A DNA stretch of 64,000 nucleotides, from contig AP024674.1 in the NCBI GenBank assembly GCA_025998755.1, positions 3,225,813 to 3,289,812 on the forward strand, written 5' to 3'. This stretch comes from Armatimonadota bacterium. GTDB taxonomy: Bacteria; Armatimonadota; UBA5829; DSUL01. The notes beneath the pieces were generated by a model. It was not told the origin of the DNA, searched no databases, and worked only from the letters and a program-made list of their open reading frames with translations. Below, piece after piece: positions 1 through 8,204 of the stretch (positions are counted from its first letter, which is position 1; each line of letters opens with the position of its first letter). The position numbers and the translations under genes were made by a program.

Positions 1-240
1 GGCCTGCACGGTGCCCTCCTCCTCGCTAAGTACGACGATCTGGGCGCTCTCATACTCTCCCCGCGCGGCCTCGATGACGGCCTCCTGCATGGAGGATCCG
101 GTCGCGGGTTCTTCCGGAAGCACCTTGACCAGCGCATCCACAACTCGGACCTGCATCTTAGCCTCCAGTGCGGTGCCCATCGTGAACGTCACTGCGACAG
201 AGAGCGCCGCAGCAAGTGATGTTGACTGGAACATGGACAT
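1..240 (-). CDS. Exported DUF4091-like protein, N-terminal fragment
   Basis: The first 80 codons of a gene that runs off the left edge. It starts at an ATG (240) preceded by GGAGGG about 10 bases upstream. The N-terminus is a hydrophobic signal-like segment (residues 5-25, Ala/Val/Leu-rich). It is followed by a stretch ending RGEYESAQIVV, which resembles the start of DUF4091/GH123-type sugar-hydrolase-like proteins (a short beta-sandwich lead-in with an R-x-E-x-E-S-x-Q motif). The catalytic part is outside the window, so the assignment rests on that motif only. It lies 108 bases downstream of the DUF362 gene on the same strand and may be co-transcribed with it. Confidence 0.6.
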   Translation of the reverse strand, partial: MSMFQSTSLAAALSVAVTFTMGTALEAKMQVRVVDALVKVLPEEPATGSSMQEAVIEAARGEYESAQIVVLSEEEGTVQA

Positions 241-348
241 GGCTGTCAGCCCTCCGCCAAAGAAAGCTGTTGGTCGGGAGACGCTACGAATCCTGCCGGA
301 GCGCACCGACCATGCCGGCTTCCTGGTGGCCTGATGGCGCCGGCCCGG

Positions 349-2403
349 CTAGAATTGCTGGAAGTCTGCGGCGGCCCGCAGCGCCACCAACGGCAGGATG
401 CCTCCGCCTTTCTGCTCGCAACAACTGAATCCGCAGACCACCACTCTGCTCCCTGCTGCGGGTGGGGTAACAGGTCCGCACAGCACTTTCAGTCCTCCCG
501 GTCGGGAACCGTCGTCAATGACAAACCAGCCCTGCCCCGTTTCGCAGACCACCCCCGACGTGCGGATGAGGCAACCCAGATTGTAAGGCCCCTGCGAGCC
601 GCTTGCGCCAGGCGTGTGTGGGTTTAGCCCGCTTCCGCCCACCGCACGGTTGAGCATGAACTTGGGCCGCACGGGCGAAGATCCACCCTGCTCCGCCAGA
701 GCCCAACCCATCAACACCCTCTGGCCGTTCTGTGTCTGAAGCTCGCCTTCCAGGCTGATGTGCGCTCCGGCCGCAAGCGAGGGCGCCGCACCGCGGTAGC
801 GGACCCTCAGCCCGGAGGTGCCCGCAGGGTTGGTCACGAAGAATGTCTGTCCGTCCAGCGCGACACTTGTCCCCGCAAACACCACCGGCCCCAGGAACAG
901 GCGCGTGGAGTCGGCCGACACAAGGGCTGAGGAGACGGGCGGGCCGTTCTGTACGTGCACAGTGCGCGTGAGGGAGGTCTCGTTCAGCATCCCGTCGTAG
1001 ACGGTCACCCTGACCGTGTGCGGCCCGGATGCCGCGCCTGCCAGAAGGCAGGATGTGGTCAGGCTGCCGTCCACGGAACTGTCCGCCAGCACGCCGTCCA
1101 CATAAAGTTCCGCCTTGCAGAGACCCGGGCTGGCGTCATAGGCGCCCACAGGCTGGGCGGTCAGCCTAAGGGAGGAATCCAGCGTCAGATTCACGTCGCC
1201 GACCACGGGAGCCACACGGTCGCCTGGCTTCGCGCTGCCCCACGCGGGAAACCACCTGCGGACCTCCGAGACGCGCCGCCCGCGGACCTCGATCTTTCTG
1301 GGATCGTCCGTTCCCAGCCCGAGCCGCGCCGCCCAATAAAGGGCAGGAATGCTCTCCGAGTGCGTCTGATAGCCGCAGACCAGGGCCTGCACCGTGTCCG
1401 TGGCCACCGGATCCGTCCCCGCCAGGATGGCCCGGATGGGGCCTCCCGAGGGGAGATTTACGGTCCCTCCTCCGCCATCGCCTCCGCAAGGTCCATTCGT
1501 CACGCCCACAAGCCCGTCCGTCACCACCATGTCCGGCGGGCGGCAGAGCGTCATATCCGCCTGGGTCTTGGCGTTGGTGATCAGCTCGTTGTTGCTGCCG
1601 CTCGGCTGATGCAGTAGCGCCCATTTGTAATATGGCAGACCGGGGTAGTGATAGATGTCCGTCGGAGCCAGACCACAGGCCAGCTTCAGCGCGCCTGTGA
1701 TGCCCGCCAGATTGTGGCTTTTGATGCACGGGATGCGGATCAGGAAATCGCAGTTGACCACCAGGTTGGGCAAGACGTATACCCGGTTCAGCAGGAACGG
1801 CTTCACGACGTGGGTCACGTAAGCCGGGTTGTAAGGTCCGCTGTAGCCGGGGAAGTCGGGATAGAGCTGCCCCGCCTGATTGGCGTCCACCAGACGCACG
1901 CCAGTCTCGTCGTCAAATAGGTCGCCGTTCGTGTCCAGCCCGCTGTCACGGAACGCCTTGAGCGTCATCTCGCGGGCTCCGTAGCTGCCCTGGCTGCCGT
2001 AGAAGCTGGCCGATCCTTCGCAGACGAAGATATCCTGCGCCCGCGCGCCCTTCTCCAGACACATCCGGATGACCTCGCGCACCACGCGTGCGTGAGTGAC
2101 GACTCCGCTGCCGCTCGTCCATCCCGCCTGCACCAGATTGGGCTGGATGACGATGACCTTGCCCGGCCCGATTCCGGAAGGCAGCCCGCCCGCGAGTTCC
2201 ACCGCCCGGCGGACGGCGGCTTCGATATCGGCGGGGGTCGGAATGTCAGCGATTCCCACCACCGAGCGGTCAACGCCGAAGCCGGCCATTGCGACCGGTC
2301 CGGCCTCGAGTGTGATAGCGTCGCGTCCCACAAGCCACGCCCCGGCGGAGAAGACTGTGATCCCCTTCAGGAAATCGCGGCGGGAGATGGTATTGCGGTC
2401 CAC
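349..2403 (-). CDS. Tat-exported DUF362 protein with C-terminal OB-like module
   Basis: Begins with a twin-arginine signal: SRRDFLKG near residue 8, then a hydrophobic stretch, so it is probably exported folded by the Tat system. Residues about 50-400 look like a DUF362 domain (N-Q-P-N-L-V, later C-I-K-S-H and D-P-V-A-T-D-T). DUF362 proteins are of uncertain function and some carry ferredoxin modules; none is seen here. After an Ig-like linker, about residues 490-684 form a tandem beta-rich module ending in WFVIDDGS-type motifs, shared with three other exported proteins in this window. I chose GTG at 2403 because GGGAGG sits 8 bases upstream; an ATG at 2436 has no clear ribosome site. Confidence 0.8.
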   Translation of the reverse strand: MDRNTISRRDFLKGITVFSAGAWLVGRDAITLEAGPVAMAGFGVDRSVVGIADIPTPADIEAAVRRAVELAGGLPSGIGPGKVIVIQPNLVQAGWTSGSGVVTHARVVREVIRMCLEKGARAQDIFVCEGSASFYGSQGSYGAREMTLKAFRDSGLDTNGDLFDDETGVRLVDANQAGQLYPDFPGYSGPYNPAYVTHVVKPFLLNRVYVLPNLVVNCDFLIRIPCIKSHNLAGITGALKLACGLAPTDIYHYPGLPYYKWALLHQPSGSNNELITNAKTQADMTLCRPPDMVVTDGLVGVTNGPCGGDGGGGTVNLPSGGPIRAILAGTDPVATDTVQALVCGYQTHSESIPALYWAARLGLGTDDPRKIEVRGRRVSEVRRWFPAWGSAKPGDRVAPVVGDVNLTLDSSLRLTAQPVGAYDASPGLCKAELYVDGVLADSSVDGSLTTSCLLAGAASGPHTVRVTVYDGMLNETSLTRTVHVQNGPPVSSALVSADSTRLFLGPVVFAGTSVALDGQTFFVTNPAGTSGLRVRYRGAAPSLAAGAHISLEGELQTQNGQRVLMGWALAEQGGSSPVRPKFMLNRAVGGSGLNPHTPGASGSQGPYNLGCLIRTSGVVCETGQGWFVIDDGSRPGGLKVLCGPVTPPAAGSRVVVCGFSCCEQKGGGILPLVALRAAADFQQF

Positions 2404-2575
2404 TTTTGTAACCTCCCGGGACGTATCCGCAGGCATATTGACCGTCCCAGCAGAAGGCGAGGGGCCAAGGAATCCCCTGACGCCCGCAGGCTTTGCTCCA
2501 TTCTACCGCCCGTGGCGGAACAGCACAAGCTATCGATTTCCGCCAGGAGGCACGTTCCGGCGAGAACGCAAATGC

Positions 2576-2600
2576 GGCCCGGCGTCGTGTGCGCCGGGCC
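2576..2600 (-). terminator. Hairpin ending the pilin operon
   Basis: A 9-bp perfect stem (GGCCCGGCG/CGCCGGGCC) with a 7-base loop lies 30 bases past the stop of the last gene of the minus-strand pilin run. The sequence after it on the minus strand is only mildly T-rich, so termination is inferred. Confidence 0.55.
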
Positions 2601-2629
2601 GCTCTGGCTGAAGGGAGGCGATATGGGCG

Positions 2630-3157
2630 TCAGTCTATGAAATACTCTTTGTGGCCCCCGCCGTAGCTGCGGGCGTTCTCGCGGCTTTCCTTTCCCTGCT
2701 CCAGCGCCTGCTGTGCCTCCCTGGGAGATGTGCGGCTCAGGTAGGTAAGAGCGGCGCGGCTGAGTCCCAGCCCGGCGATACCCGCCGCGCTGGCCACGAT
2801 CAGCACCAGACCGCGTCTGCGGCGAGACTGCTGCTCCTCCTGTGAACGGGGAGTTGAAACATTCCCAGCTTCCGCTTTGGACTTCTGGTGAGTCTCCAGC
2901 GCGGCAACCAGGTCCGTGGGAGATGCGTTCTGATCCTGGCTGTAGTCGTACGCCGGAGGCTGGGCCGGAGTCGGCAGGTCGGGCTGCTCAATAATGGGAG
3001 CGCTCTTCTGTTGCTCCTGCCGCTGGCGTTCCAGCTCTTCAGGAGGCACGTAGGGCGTATCCGGAGCGTAGGGATTCCGGTGCATCGCGGCCGCCGCTGA
3101 CGGCAGAGCAATGAGCGCCGCCACGGCCAGAATCAGTAGTCTGCTCGCTTTCGTCAT
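2630..3157 (-). CDS. Small exported or membrane protein of the pilin operon
   Basis: A 175-residue protein with an N-terminal signal peptide (about residues 1-25, ending in an Ala-rich site). A Pro/Gln-rich middle follows, then a basic RRRR patch and a second hydrophobic segment around residues 118-138, and a hydrophilic tail. No family is recognised. The ATG at 3157 has GGAGGGA just upstream and overlaps the TGA of the preceding prepilin-like gene as ATGA, which implies coupled translation. A role in pilus assembly or cell-surface anchoring is inferred only from its position as the last gene of the pilin run. Confidence 0.7.
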   Translation of the reverse strand: MTKASRLLILAVAALIALPSAAAAMHRNPYAPDTPYVPPEELERQRQEQQKSAPIIEQPDLPTPAQPPAYDYSQDQNASPTDLVAALETHQKSKAEAGNVSTPRSQEEQQSRRRRGLVLIVASAAGIAGLGLSRAALTYLSRTSPREAQQALEQGKESRENARSYGGGHKEYFID

Positions 3158-4962
3158 ATCTCCCTCCACGCCCGCGTGCGGGCCATCGGGCTGAACGGAA
3201 GGTTGATGTCCACCAGCGGTTCGCCCTCCTGAATGCGCCATTTGACCCGCGTGTCGTAGTTCAAATACATGGGCAGGCTCCGCGTTACCATGGCCTCGTC
3301 GCGGCAGATGATGGAGCCGTTGAAGGTAACTCCCTGTGATCCTCCTCCGATCTCCCCACCTCCCAGAAAGTTTGTGTAGAGGATGGCGTTGATGACGTTG
3401 ACGTTCTCGCTTATAGAGTCGATATAGTTGTCTCCCAGAAGAGACTTGTAGCGCATCACGCCGTACTCATCTATCTCTCTCGCATTGTAAGGCGGGATCC
3501 AGTTCCCGAAATCGTCGTAACGCCCCTTGGTGAAAGGAGGTGTCATGTACGAGAGGGTCAAGGAGCTCATCCTCTTTGTGTTGCCCATGATGATGCTCCC
3601 CCGGGCGCAGAGGGCCAGCAGGTCCTTCTTCTCGTTGGCCTTGTCTATCAACTCCAGGTTGTTGCCGGAGAAGTTCGGTCCTTGGGCATACTGCACGTTG
3701 CCCACAATGTGCACGTTTCGGCCGGCATAGAGCGTCCCCTGGCCGGTGAAGACACCCTTGATGACGATGTCTCCGGTCACGGTCACCGGACCATGGATGC
3801 GGATCGGCTTCGCGGTGGTCCCGATGAGCGCCACACTGCCTTCGAAGACTCCCTGGTTGGTGATGCGCTCATACCGGTTCGTTGAGGGGTTGAAAACCTC
3901 GATGAACGCCGGCTCGTTATAGTAAGGGTTGTTGGAGTTGTCCCGGAACTTTCGCTTGGTGTCCAGATAGTTCCGGCTGAGCTGCTTGTAGTATTCCACG
4001 TCGTTCAGGTCCGGCATCGGCAGCTCTCTGGTGGCTCGCGGATCCAGAATTGTGCCGTCGAACCTGCGGATGCCGTTCACGTCGCCGATGACCGCTCCGG
4101 CAGGCCGGCCGTGGACGATGGATGCTTCAGCGTCGTAGATGATGTCGCGCCAGGCTTCGAACTGATCCGATCCTTTCACACCCATTCGGGATTGCTGGTA
4201 GGCTTGCCGCGCCTGTTGGGGTGCTCTGGACGAATAGTAACTGTTGGACCAGAACTGCGGCGTCCTGTTGACGACCCCCGCCGCATTGGGCCACAGTTTG
4301 TCATTCCGGCAGGCATAGACGCTGCCGTTGATGGTGGGCGAGCCGTTCAGAATGCTGAAGTTGCCGTTCGCGCGCATATCGCCGTTGACAATCAGATCCG
4401 AAGCGCCGAAACCGTCCAGCCAGCCATAGTTGTTCACGAAATACGCGTAATCGAACACGCTGGACGGATCCAGAGAGAGATCCAGCAGCGCTTCGACGGC
4501 GCGGGAAACCTCGCCCTGGTCCAGCACCCCGTTTCCGTTCGTATCGCACCAGCCTACCGACTGAATGGTAAACCGGCGCGTGCGCGAGTTCACGGATTCA
4601 TAGCCCACCACGGCAGCTATGTAGCGGGTGCCGTTAGGGAGGGTGCCGGTTGTCACCAGCCTTGCGGATGTCCCGGGTCCTGCGCCCGTAAACTGGGTGT
4701 CCAGATACTGGATCCGCTGCTGGGCACGGAAGGGTATCCAAATGAGGTGGATCTCCCGCTGCAGACCTCCATCGGCAGCGGCCAGCGCCTCGGCACGCCG
4801 CTCTTCTGAGACGACCCGGGTGGTTCCGGAGGTGGAGAACGAGACGATCCCCGTGCCCATCATTGACAGAAGTCCGAGCCAGACCAGCGCGGCGGCGATG
4901 GCCGCGCCGCGCCGTCTGGAAAGTCTTTCGTTCCATTCAGTGAGCATCTCTCTCATTTTCAA
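3154..4962 (-). CDS. PilX-like exported pilus assembly protein
   Basis: A 602-residue protein. A basic start (RLSRRRG) is followed by one long hydrophobic helix (about residues 20-48), and then EERRAEALAAADGG, a pattern seen in PilX_N-type pilus proteins where the Glu/Ala helix follows the membrane segment. The rest is a large extracytoplasmic beta-rich part (many G-x-I/V-x-I-x-G runs around residues 370-440) typical of a beta-helix or surface-exposed domain. It sits between three prepilin genes and the small membrane protein. The tracked start is TTG (4962), overlapping the upstream TGA with AGGA seven bases before it; an ATG at 4956 is the alternative. It could be a tip adhesin or minor pilin; which is not decidable here. 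Confidence 0.7.
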   Translation of the reverse strand: MKMREMLTEWNERLSRRRGAAIAAALVWLGLLSMMGTGIVSFSTSGTTRVVSEERRAEALAAADGGLQREIHLIWIPFRAQQRIQYLDTQFTGAGPGTSARLVTTGTLPNGTRYIAAVVGYESVNSRTRRFTIQSVGWCDTNGNGVLDQGEVSRAVEALLDLSLDPSSVFDYAYFVNNYGWLDGFGASDLIVNGDMRANGNFSILNGSPTINGSVYACRNDKLWPNAAGVVNRTPQFWSNSYYSSRAPQQARQAYQQSRMGVKGSDQFEAWRDIIYDAEASIVHGRPAGAVIGDVNGIRRFDGTILDPRATRELPMPDLNDVEYYKQLSRNYLDTKRKFRDNSNNPYYNEPAFIEVFNPSTNRYERITNQGVFEGSVALIGTTAKPIRIHGPVTVTGDIVIKGVFTGQGTLYAGRNVHIVGNVQYAQGPNFSGNNLELIDKANEKKDLLALCARGSIIMGNTKRMSSLTLSYMTPPFTKGRYDDFGNWIPPYNAREIDEYGVMRYKSLLGDNYIDSISENVNVINAILYTNFLGGGEIGGGSQGVTFNGSIICRDEAMVTRSLPMYLNYDTRVKWRIQEGEPLVDINLPFSPMARTRAWREI

Positions 4963-5489
4963 GGAGCATTCCTGATCTGAACGACGACGGTGCGGGCGGC
5001 CGTCCAGTTGGACCGGCCGTCCGAAGTGGATGTCCGCAGCGCCACCCTCACGGCGCGCTGGCTGGCGGTGGCGGTGAAGATGGGAGCGCTGGCCGGAACG
5101 TTTCGCAGCAGAGGACGATTGAAGCCGGTCATGCGGAGTGTCCCGTCTGGTGCCCTCCAGATGCGCCGGGCCGTTGCTTCGGGCTGGATGGGAAGCACAG
5201 GACGTCCCTGGGCATCGCGGACGGGGAAGAAGTAAGTGATTCCCAGGCCGTTGGCATCCACCTCCACCGCACAGGCGAACCGCAGCGCCTCCTCCACACG
5301 CCGAAGCGCCTGGGAGACATCCGTTTCCTGGGATCCCCGGGCGAAGTCGCGGTTCCAGCTATTGGCTCCGCCCACAAGGAGCCCCAGCCCTCCCAGTGAA
5401 AGAAGGGTGAAAATGGACACCGCGGTCACCATCTCGATGACGGTGGCTCCGCGGCGGGAAAGCCGGATGCGAGCGATTACAGACTTCAC
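4959..5489 (-). CDS. Prepilin with N-terminal methylation motif (PilW/GspJ-like)
   Basis: A 176-residue prepilin-like protein. RRGATVIEMVTAVSIFTLL is a type IV prepilin cleavage and helix motif: cleavage after G, Glu at +5, then a hydrophobic helix. The globular part contains a Q-A-L-R-R-V-E-E-A-L-R-F helix and beta strands like PilW/GspJ minor pseudopilins. GTG at 5489 is preferred (GGATGGAG upstream); a TTG at 5528 would overlap the upstream gene. Its TGA overlaps the start of the PilX-like gene. It probably primes or caps a pilus or type II secretion pseudopilus. Confidence 0.8.
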   Translation of the reverse strand: MKSVIARIRLSRRGATVIEMVTAVSIFTLLSLGGLGLLVGGANSWNRDFARGSQETDVSQALRRVEEALRFACAVEVDANGLGITYFFPVRDAQGRPVLPIQPEATARRIWRAPDGTLRMTGFNRPLLRNVPASAPIFTATASQRAVRVALRTSTSDGRSNWTAARTVVVQIRNAP

Positions 5490-5511
5490 GGTCCGGTCTC
5501 CATCCCTGCGT

Positions 5512-5976
5512 CTAGATGCCTGCCACAAGGGTGCTCAGGGTTACCGCGTGCCACTCGCCATTCTCCTGCCAGCGGACGGTCACGGTGGCCTCGTCCAGTG
5601 TCGGGGCCAGCTCATTGATGCGAAGCAGTCCCTGCCCCTGAGGCAGGCTGTTGGCCGGGCTCTGCCCCGTGCCGAATGTGACGGTTGAAAAACTGTAGGT
5701 CAGCGGACTGCTGAGGGCTACGCCGTCTATCAGCCCGTTGGCCGTCAGAACGTTCTGGGTCTGGATGCCTTGGAAACCGGCATCCTGGATGGCCTCAATG
5801 TGACGCTGCGCCAGAGCGGTGGCGGTGGCGCGGTTGTCCGCCTTGACGCGCGACTGGGTGGAGACGGGGAAGGTGGCGCTGAACAGAAAGGCGCACAGGA
5901 GCAGCACACCCATCGCGAAGGTGACCTCAACAAGGGTCATCCCCCTACGGTTGCGGAGCATTCCGGTAGGCGTCAT
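5512..5976 (-). CDS. Prepilin with N-terminal methylation motif (PilV/GspI-like)
   Basis: Carries the prepilin motif RRGMTLVEVTFAMGVLLLCAF: cleavage site after G, Glu at +5, hydrophobic helix. About 150 residues follow cleavage, with the A-x-x-L-A-x-R-x-x-E helix seen in PilV/GspI-like minor pilins. The ATG at 5976 is 14 bases from a GGGAGGG box; a TTG at 5985 has better spacing and would add three residues. It lies 23 bases upstream of the PilW-like gene and about 26 bases after the GspG-like gene, consistent with one operon. Confidence 0.78.
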   Translation of the reverse strand: MTPTGMLRNRRGMTLVEVTFAMGVLLLCAFLFSATFPVSTQSRVKADNRATATALAQRHIEAIQDAGFQGIQTQNVLTANGLIDGVALSSPLTYSFSTVTFGTGQSPANSLPQGQGLLRINELAPTLDEATVTVRWQENGEWHAVTLSTLVAGI

Positions 5977-6001
5977 TCTGTTCAAATGGACCCTCCCGTC
6001 C

Positions 6002-6355
6002 TCAGTCAATCGAGTGCTCGCCGCCAATGCTGCAAGTGGGATCCTCATCCATCCTCCCGATGGTGTAGGTCCCTCCCAAGGGGCACTGGGGCGGCCTTGC
6101 CCTCAGATATATCGGCACCAGGTCACCCCAAGCTGGAGTGGCGTCCGATGGAATGTTGTTCTCCATGGCGAAGCGCTCTTTCGCCGTGGCAATGGCGCGG
6201 AGGTTCTCTCTGCAGGTCTTTGCTGCCCCTGAAGTGCGTGCCTTCAGCATGGAGGGAAGGGCGATACCCAGGAGCATGCCGATGATAAGAATGACAAGCA
6301 GGATTTCAATCAGAGTGAACCCGCGCCGGTCCGCTTTTCGCACTGCCCTTTGCAT
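6002..6355 (-). CDS. GspG/PilA-like prepilin, paralogue of the next gene
   Basis: A 117-residue prepilin: RRGFTLIEILLVILIIGML (cleavage after G, Glu +5) followed by a helix and a short C-terminal domain. The C-terminus has Q-C-P-x-G-G-T-Y-T and D-P-T-C-S-I-G-G-E-H, the two cysteines probably forming the disulfide loop of a small pseudopilin. It is clearly related to the neighbour at 6497-6853 (same length, same Cys frame), so the pair arose by tandem duplication. The ATG has GGAGA five bases upstream. Confidence 0.82.
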   Translation of the reverse strand: MQRAVRKADRRGFTLIEILLVILIIGMLLGIALPSMLKARTSGAAKTCRENLRAIATAKERFAMENNIPSDATPAWGDLVPIYLRARPPQCPLGGTYTIGRMDEDPTCSIGGEHSID

Positions 6356-6435
6356 GCTGCTCTCCTGACTTTTCAGGACCGGTCTTCCGTGCGGCTTGCC
6401 GGCCTTTCAGCCTCAAACGGCTTTATGGGGGAACA

Positions 6436-6473
6436 GGCAGGTGGCGGGTTGCCCGTTGGGTCCGCCACCTGCC
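6436..6473 (-). terminator. Strong hairpin between the two paralogous pilin genes
   Basis: A perfect 12-bp inverted repeat (GGCAGGTGGCGG / CCGCCACCTGCC) with a 14-base loop lies 24 bases downstream of the first pilin gene. There is no T-run. It may act as partial terminator or mRNA stabiliser, letting the first gene be expressed far above the rest, as is usual for a major pilin. Confidence 0.5.
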
Positions 6474-6496
6474 ACATCAAGCCGTGCGGCTGAAGC

Positions 6497-6853
6497 TTAC
6501 GGAAGCGCGTGGTCCCCGCCGATGCTGCAGGTCGGGTCGGTGTCCACGTTGTTGATCGTGTAGGTGCCGCCAGAGGGGCACTGCGGGAACGAACCCTTGA
6601 TGTAGGTCGGCACAAGGTCGGCCTGGGTCACAGCCGCGTTGCCGGCCAGGCGGTTGTCCATGGCGAACTGCTGCTTGGCGGCGTCGATCTGCTTCAGGTT
6701 GCTGACACAGCTCCGGGCGCGGGACGAGTCGCGGGCCTGGACGAAGTTCGGCACGGCGATCGCCAGCAGGATGCCGATGATCAGCACCACGATCATGATC
6801 TCGATCAGGGTGAAGCCCTTCCGAGACTTGCGCATGCGATTGAAGAATGTCAT
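6497..6853 (-). CDS. GspG/PilA-like prepilin, probable major pilin
   Basis: A 118-residue prepilin with RKGFTLIEIMIVVLIIGIL (cleavage after G, Glu +5), N-F-V-Q-A-R-D, a helix K-Q-I-D-A-A-K-Q-Q-F-A-M, and a C-terminal Cys pair in Q-C-P-S-G-G-T-Y-T and D-P-T-C-S-I-G-G-D-H. The length matches ComGC/PilA-type or GspG-like small pilins rather than classical 150-residue PilA. It is the first gene of the minus-strand run and is set apart from the next by a strong hairpin, which fits the most abundant subunit. The ATG at 6853 has GGAGA seven bases upstream. Role in a type IV pilus versus a pseudopilus cannot be told from sequence alone. Confidence 0.83.
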   Translation of the reverse strand: MTFFNRMRKSRKGFTLIEIMIVVLIIGILLAIAVPNFVQARDSSRARSCVSNLKQIDAAKQQFAMDNRLAGNAAVTQADLVPTYIKGSFPQCPSGGTYTINNVDTDPTCSIGGDHALP

Positions 6854-7277
6854 CTATTGCTCTCCGTGGGAGTGGAAGTCCCTGATGTGCAAGGCCGGCC
6901 GTCGGGAACCGGGTTCCATCGTCTGGCCGGTGATTCTCACCAACTTTGTTCCACTCCTCTGGAAGGGCGGTCCCGACACAAATACCGGTTTTGACTGCTT
7001 CTCTTTGGGCCTGAGGATTCGTTGTGAAACGACCTGAGCGCGCAGGTTTCGGAATTGATATAATGGGTTTGCCAATGCGTTGAGGAGCCGTCAAGCGAGT
7101 CCCGCTGGTGGCCAAGGGCGCCGCCCGCCCGGCGACGTCCCTGAAAAAGAGAGTCCGGCCGCCCGATGATTCCCGATGCCGGTTTTCCCGGCGCATCAGG
7201 CGATCCAGCAAACAAGCCTGCGGAACCGTCACCGGCCCTCAGTTTCGCCGGTGGCGAGAAAGGGGTCTGGAGGACAA
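6854..7277. other. Divergent intergenic region between pilin genes
   Basis: 424 bases between the minus-strand pilin operon and the plus-strand prepilin. Apart from an extended -10 promoter for the plus strand, I see no convincing gene, tRNA or riboswitch. The region must also hold the promoter of the pilin operon, but no clear -35/-10 pair is visible for it. Confidence 0.5.
7056..7064 (+). promoter_or_regulatory. Extended -10 element upstream of the plus-strand prepilin
   Basis: TGATATAAT is a perfect extended -10 (TG-n-TATAAT). No good -35 is seen, as expected for an extended -10 promoter. A transcript would start near 7071 and have a leader of about 205 bases before the ATG at 7278. Confidence 0.5.
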
Positions 7278-8015
7278 ATGAAAGTGCCTGCGCTCTTGTC
7301 GGGCCTCGGAAGGCGACTGTCCGATGGCCGGCTGAAGGGGTTCACCCTTATCGAGCTCCTGGTGGTTATCGCCATCATCGCCATCCTGGCCGCCATTCTG
7401 TTCCCTGTCTTTGCGCGCACCCGCGACGCCGCTCGGACGACCGCCTGCAAGAACAACCTGAAGCAGCTGGGCTTGGCGTTCATGATGTTCGCGGAGGACA
7501 ACGGCGGAAAGCTCCCTACTATCAACGAGTATTTCCGGAAAGAAGGGACGGTCTGGAAGCAGGGGCCCCTCTGGAACTACACCAAGACGGACAACATCAT
7601 GGCTTGTCCCGGCATGACACGTGCGGAGAAGAAGCTGGCCGACCAGCCGCCGTTCAGCTACTCCATGAACGGTTACTGCACTGTGGAGGGCTGGAACGGT
7701 CCGCCGCAGGTGGCGAAGAATCGCGATGATCCGGCCAACCGGGTCAAGATGTCCATTTATCCTAAGCCCTCTGAGACCATCCTGCTTGTCGAGGAGAACC
7801 GTGACCTCCTCATGTACGGCATTCCTGTTAATGACGCCGTCTTCATCAACGTGGACAGGTCTTCAGAGCGGCATGGCGGCAAGGCCAATGTGGTGTATCT
7901 GGACGGGCACGTGGGCATGATCCCCGGAAACCAGCAGTGGGACATCGCCCGCCTCAACCCCTCCGATCCGCAGAGCCCTCTGCTGTTCTGCCCGGTGATT
8001 CCCCTGGTGCCCTGA
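7278..8015 (+). CDS. Prepilin-type protein with H-X9-DG motif (DUF1559-like)
   Basis: A 245-residue protein. [38 protein letters not shown] N-terminus: prepilin cleavage after G, Glu +5, long helix, then the F-P-V-F-x-x-A/T-R-x-x-A-R signature common in Planctomycetes and Armatimonadota. The C-terminus holds [15 protein letters not shown], the H-X9-DG motif of this family. These proteins occur in large paralogous sets and their role is poorly known; they may be surface-anchored or assembled like pilins. The ATG is preceded by GGAGG at good spacing. A terminator follows. Confidence 0.85.
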   Translation: MKVPALLSGLGRRLSDGRLKGFTLIELLVVIAIIAILAAILFPVFARTRDAARTTACKNNLKQLGLAFMMFAEDNGGKLPTINEYFRKEGTVWKQGPLWNYTKTDNIMACPGMTRAEKKLADQPPFSYSMNGYCTVEGWNGPPQVAKNRDDPANRVKMSIYPKPSETILLVEENRDLLMYGIPVNDAVFINVDRSSERHGGKANVVYLDGHVGMIPGNQQWDIARLNPSDPQSPLLFCPVIPLVP

Positions 8016-8053
8016 AGCGCTGGGTTCGCGGCATTTCGTGTTTTTGGGTGTGC

Positions 8054-8090
8054 GGCCCGGCTTTTCCCGTGCGGGAGAGCCGGGCCTTTT
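8054..8090 (+). terminator. Rho-independent terminator
   Basis: GGCCCGGCT (8054-8062) pairs with AGCCGGGCC (8078-8086), followed at once by TTTT. It ends the prepilin transcript. Confidence 0.8.
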
Positions 8091-8204
8091 GCCGTCCCCG
8101 TCGGCGGTTGCGGGTCGCGGACAACGGTGTTAGGTTGATGAGAGGCGCCGGCCGGGAGGATGCACGAACCAGGCAGGCGCGGGAGCGGATTCTGGAGCCG
8201 AACG

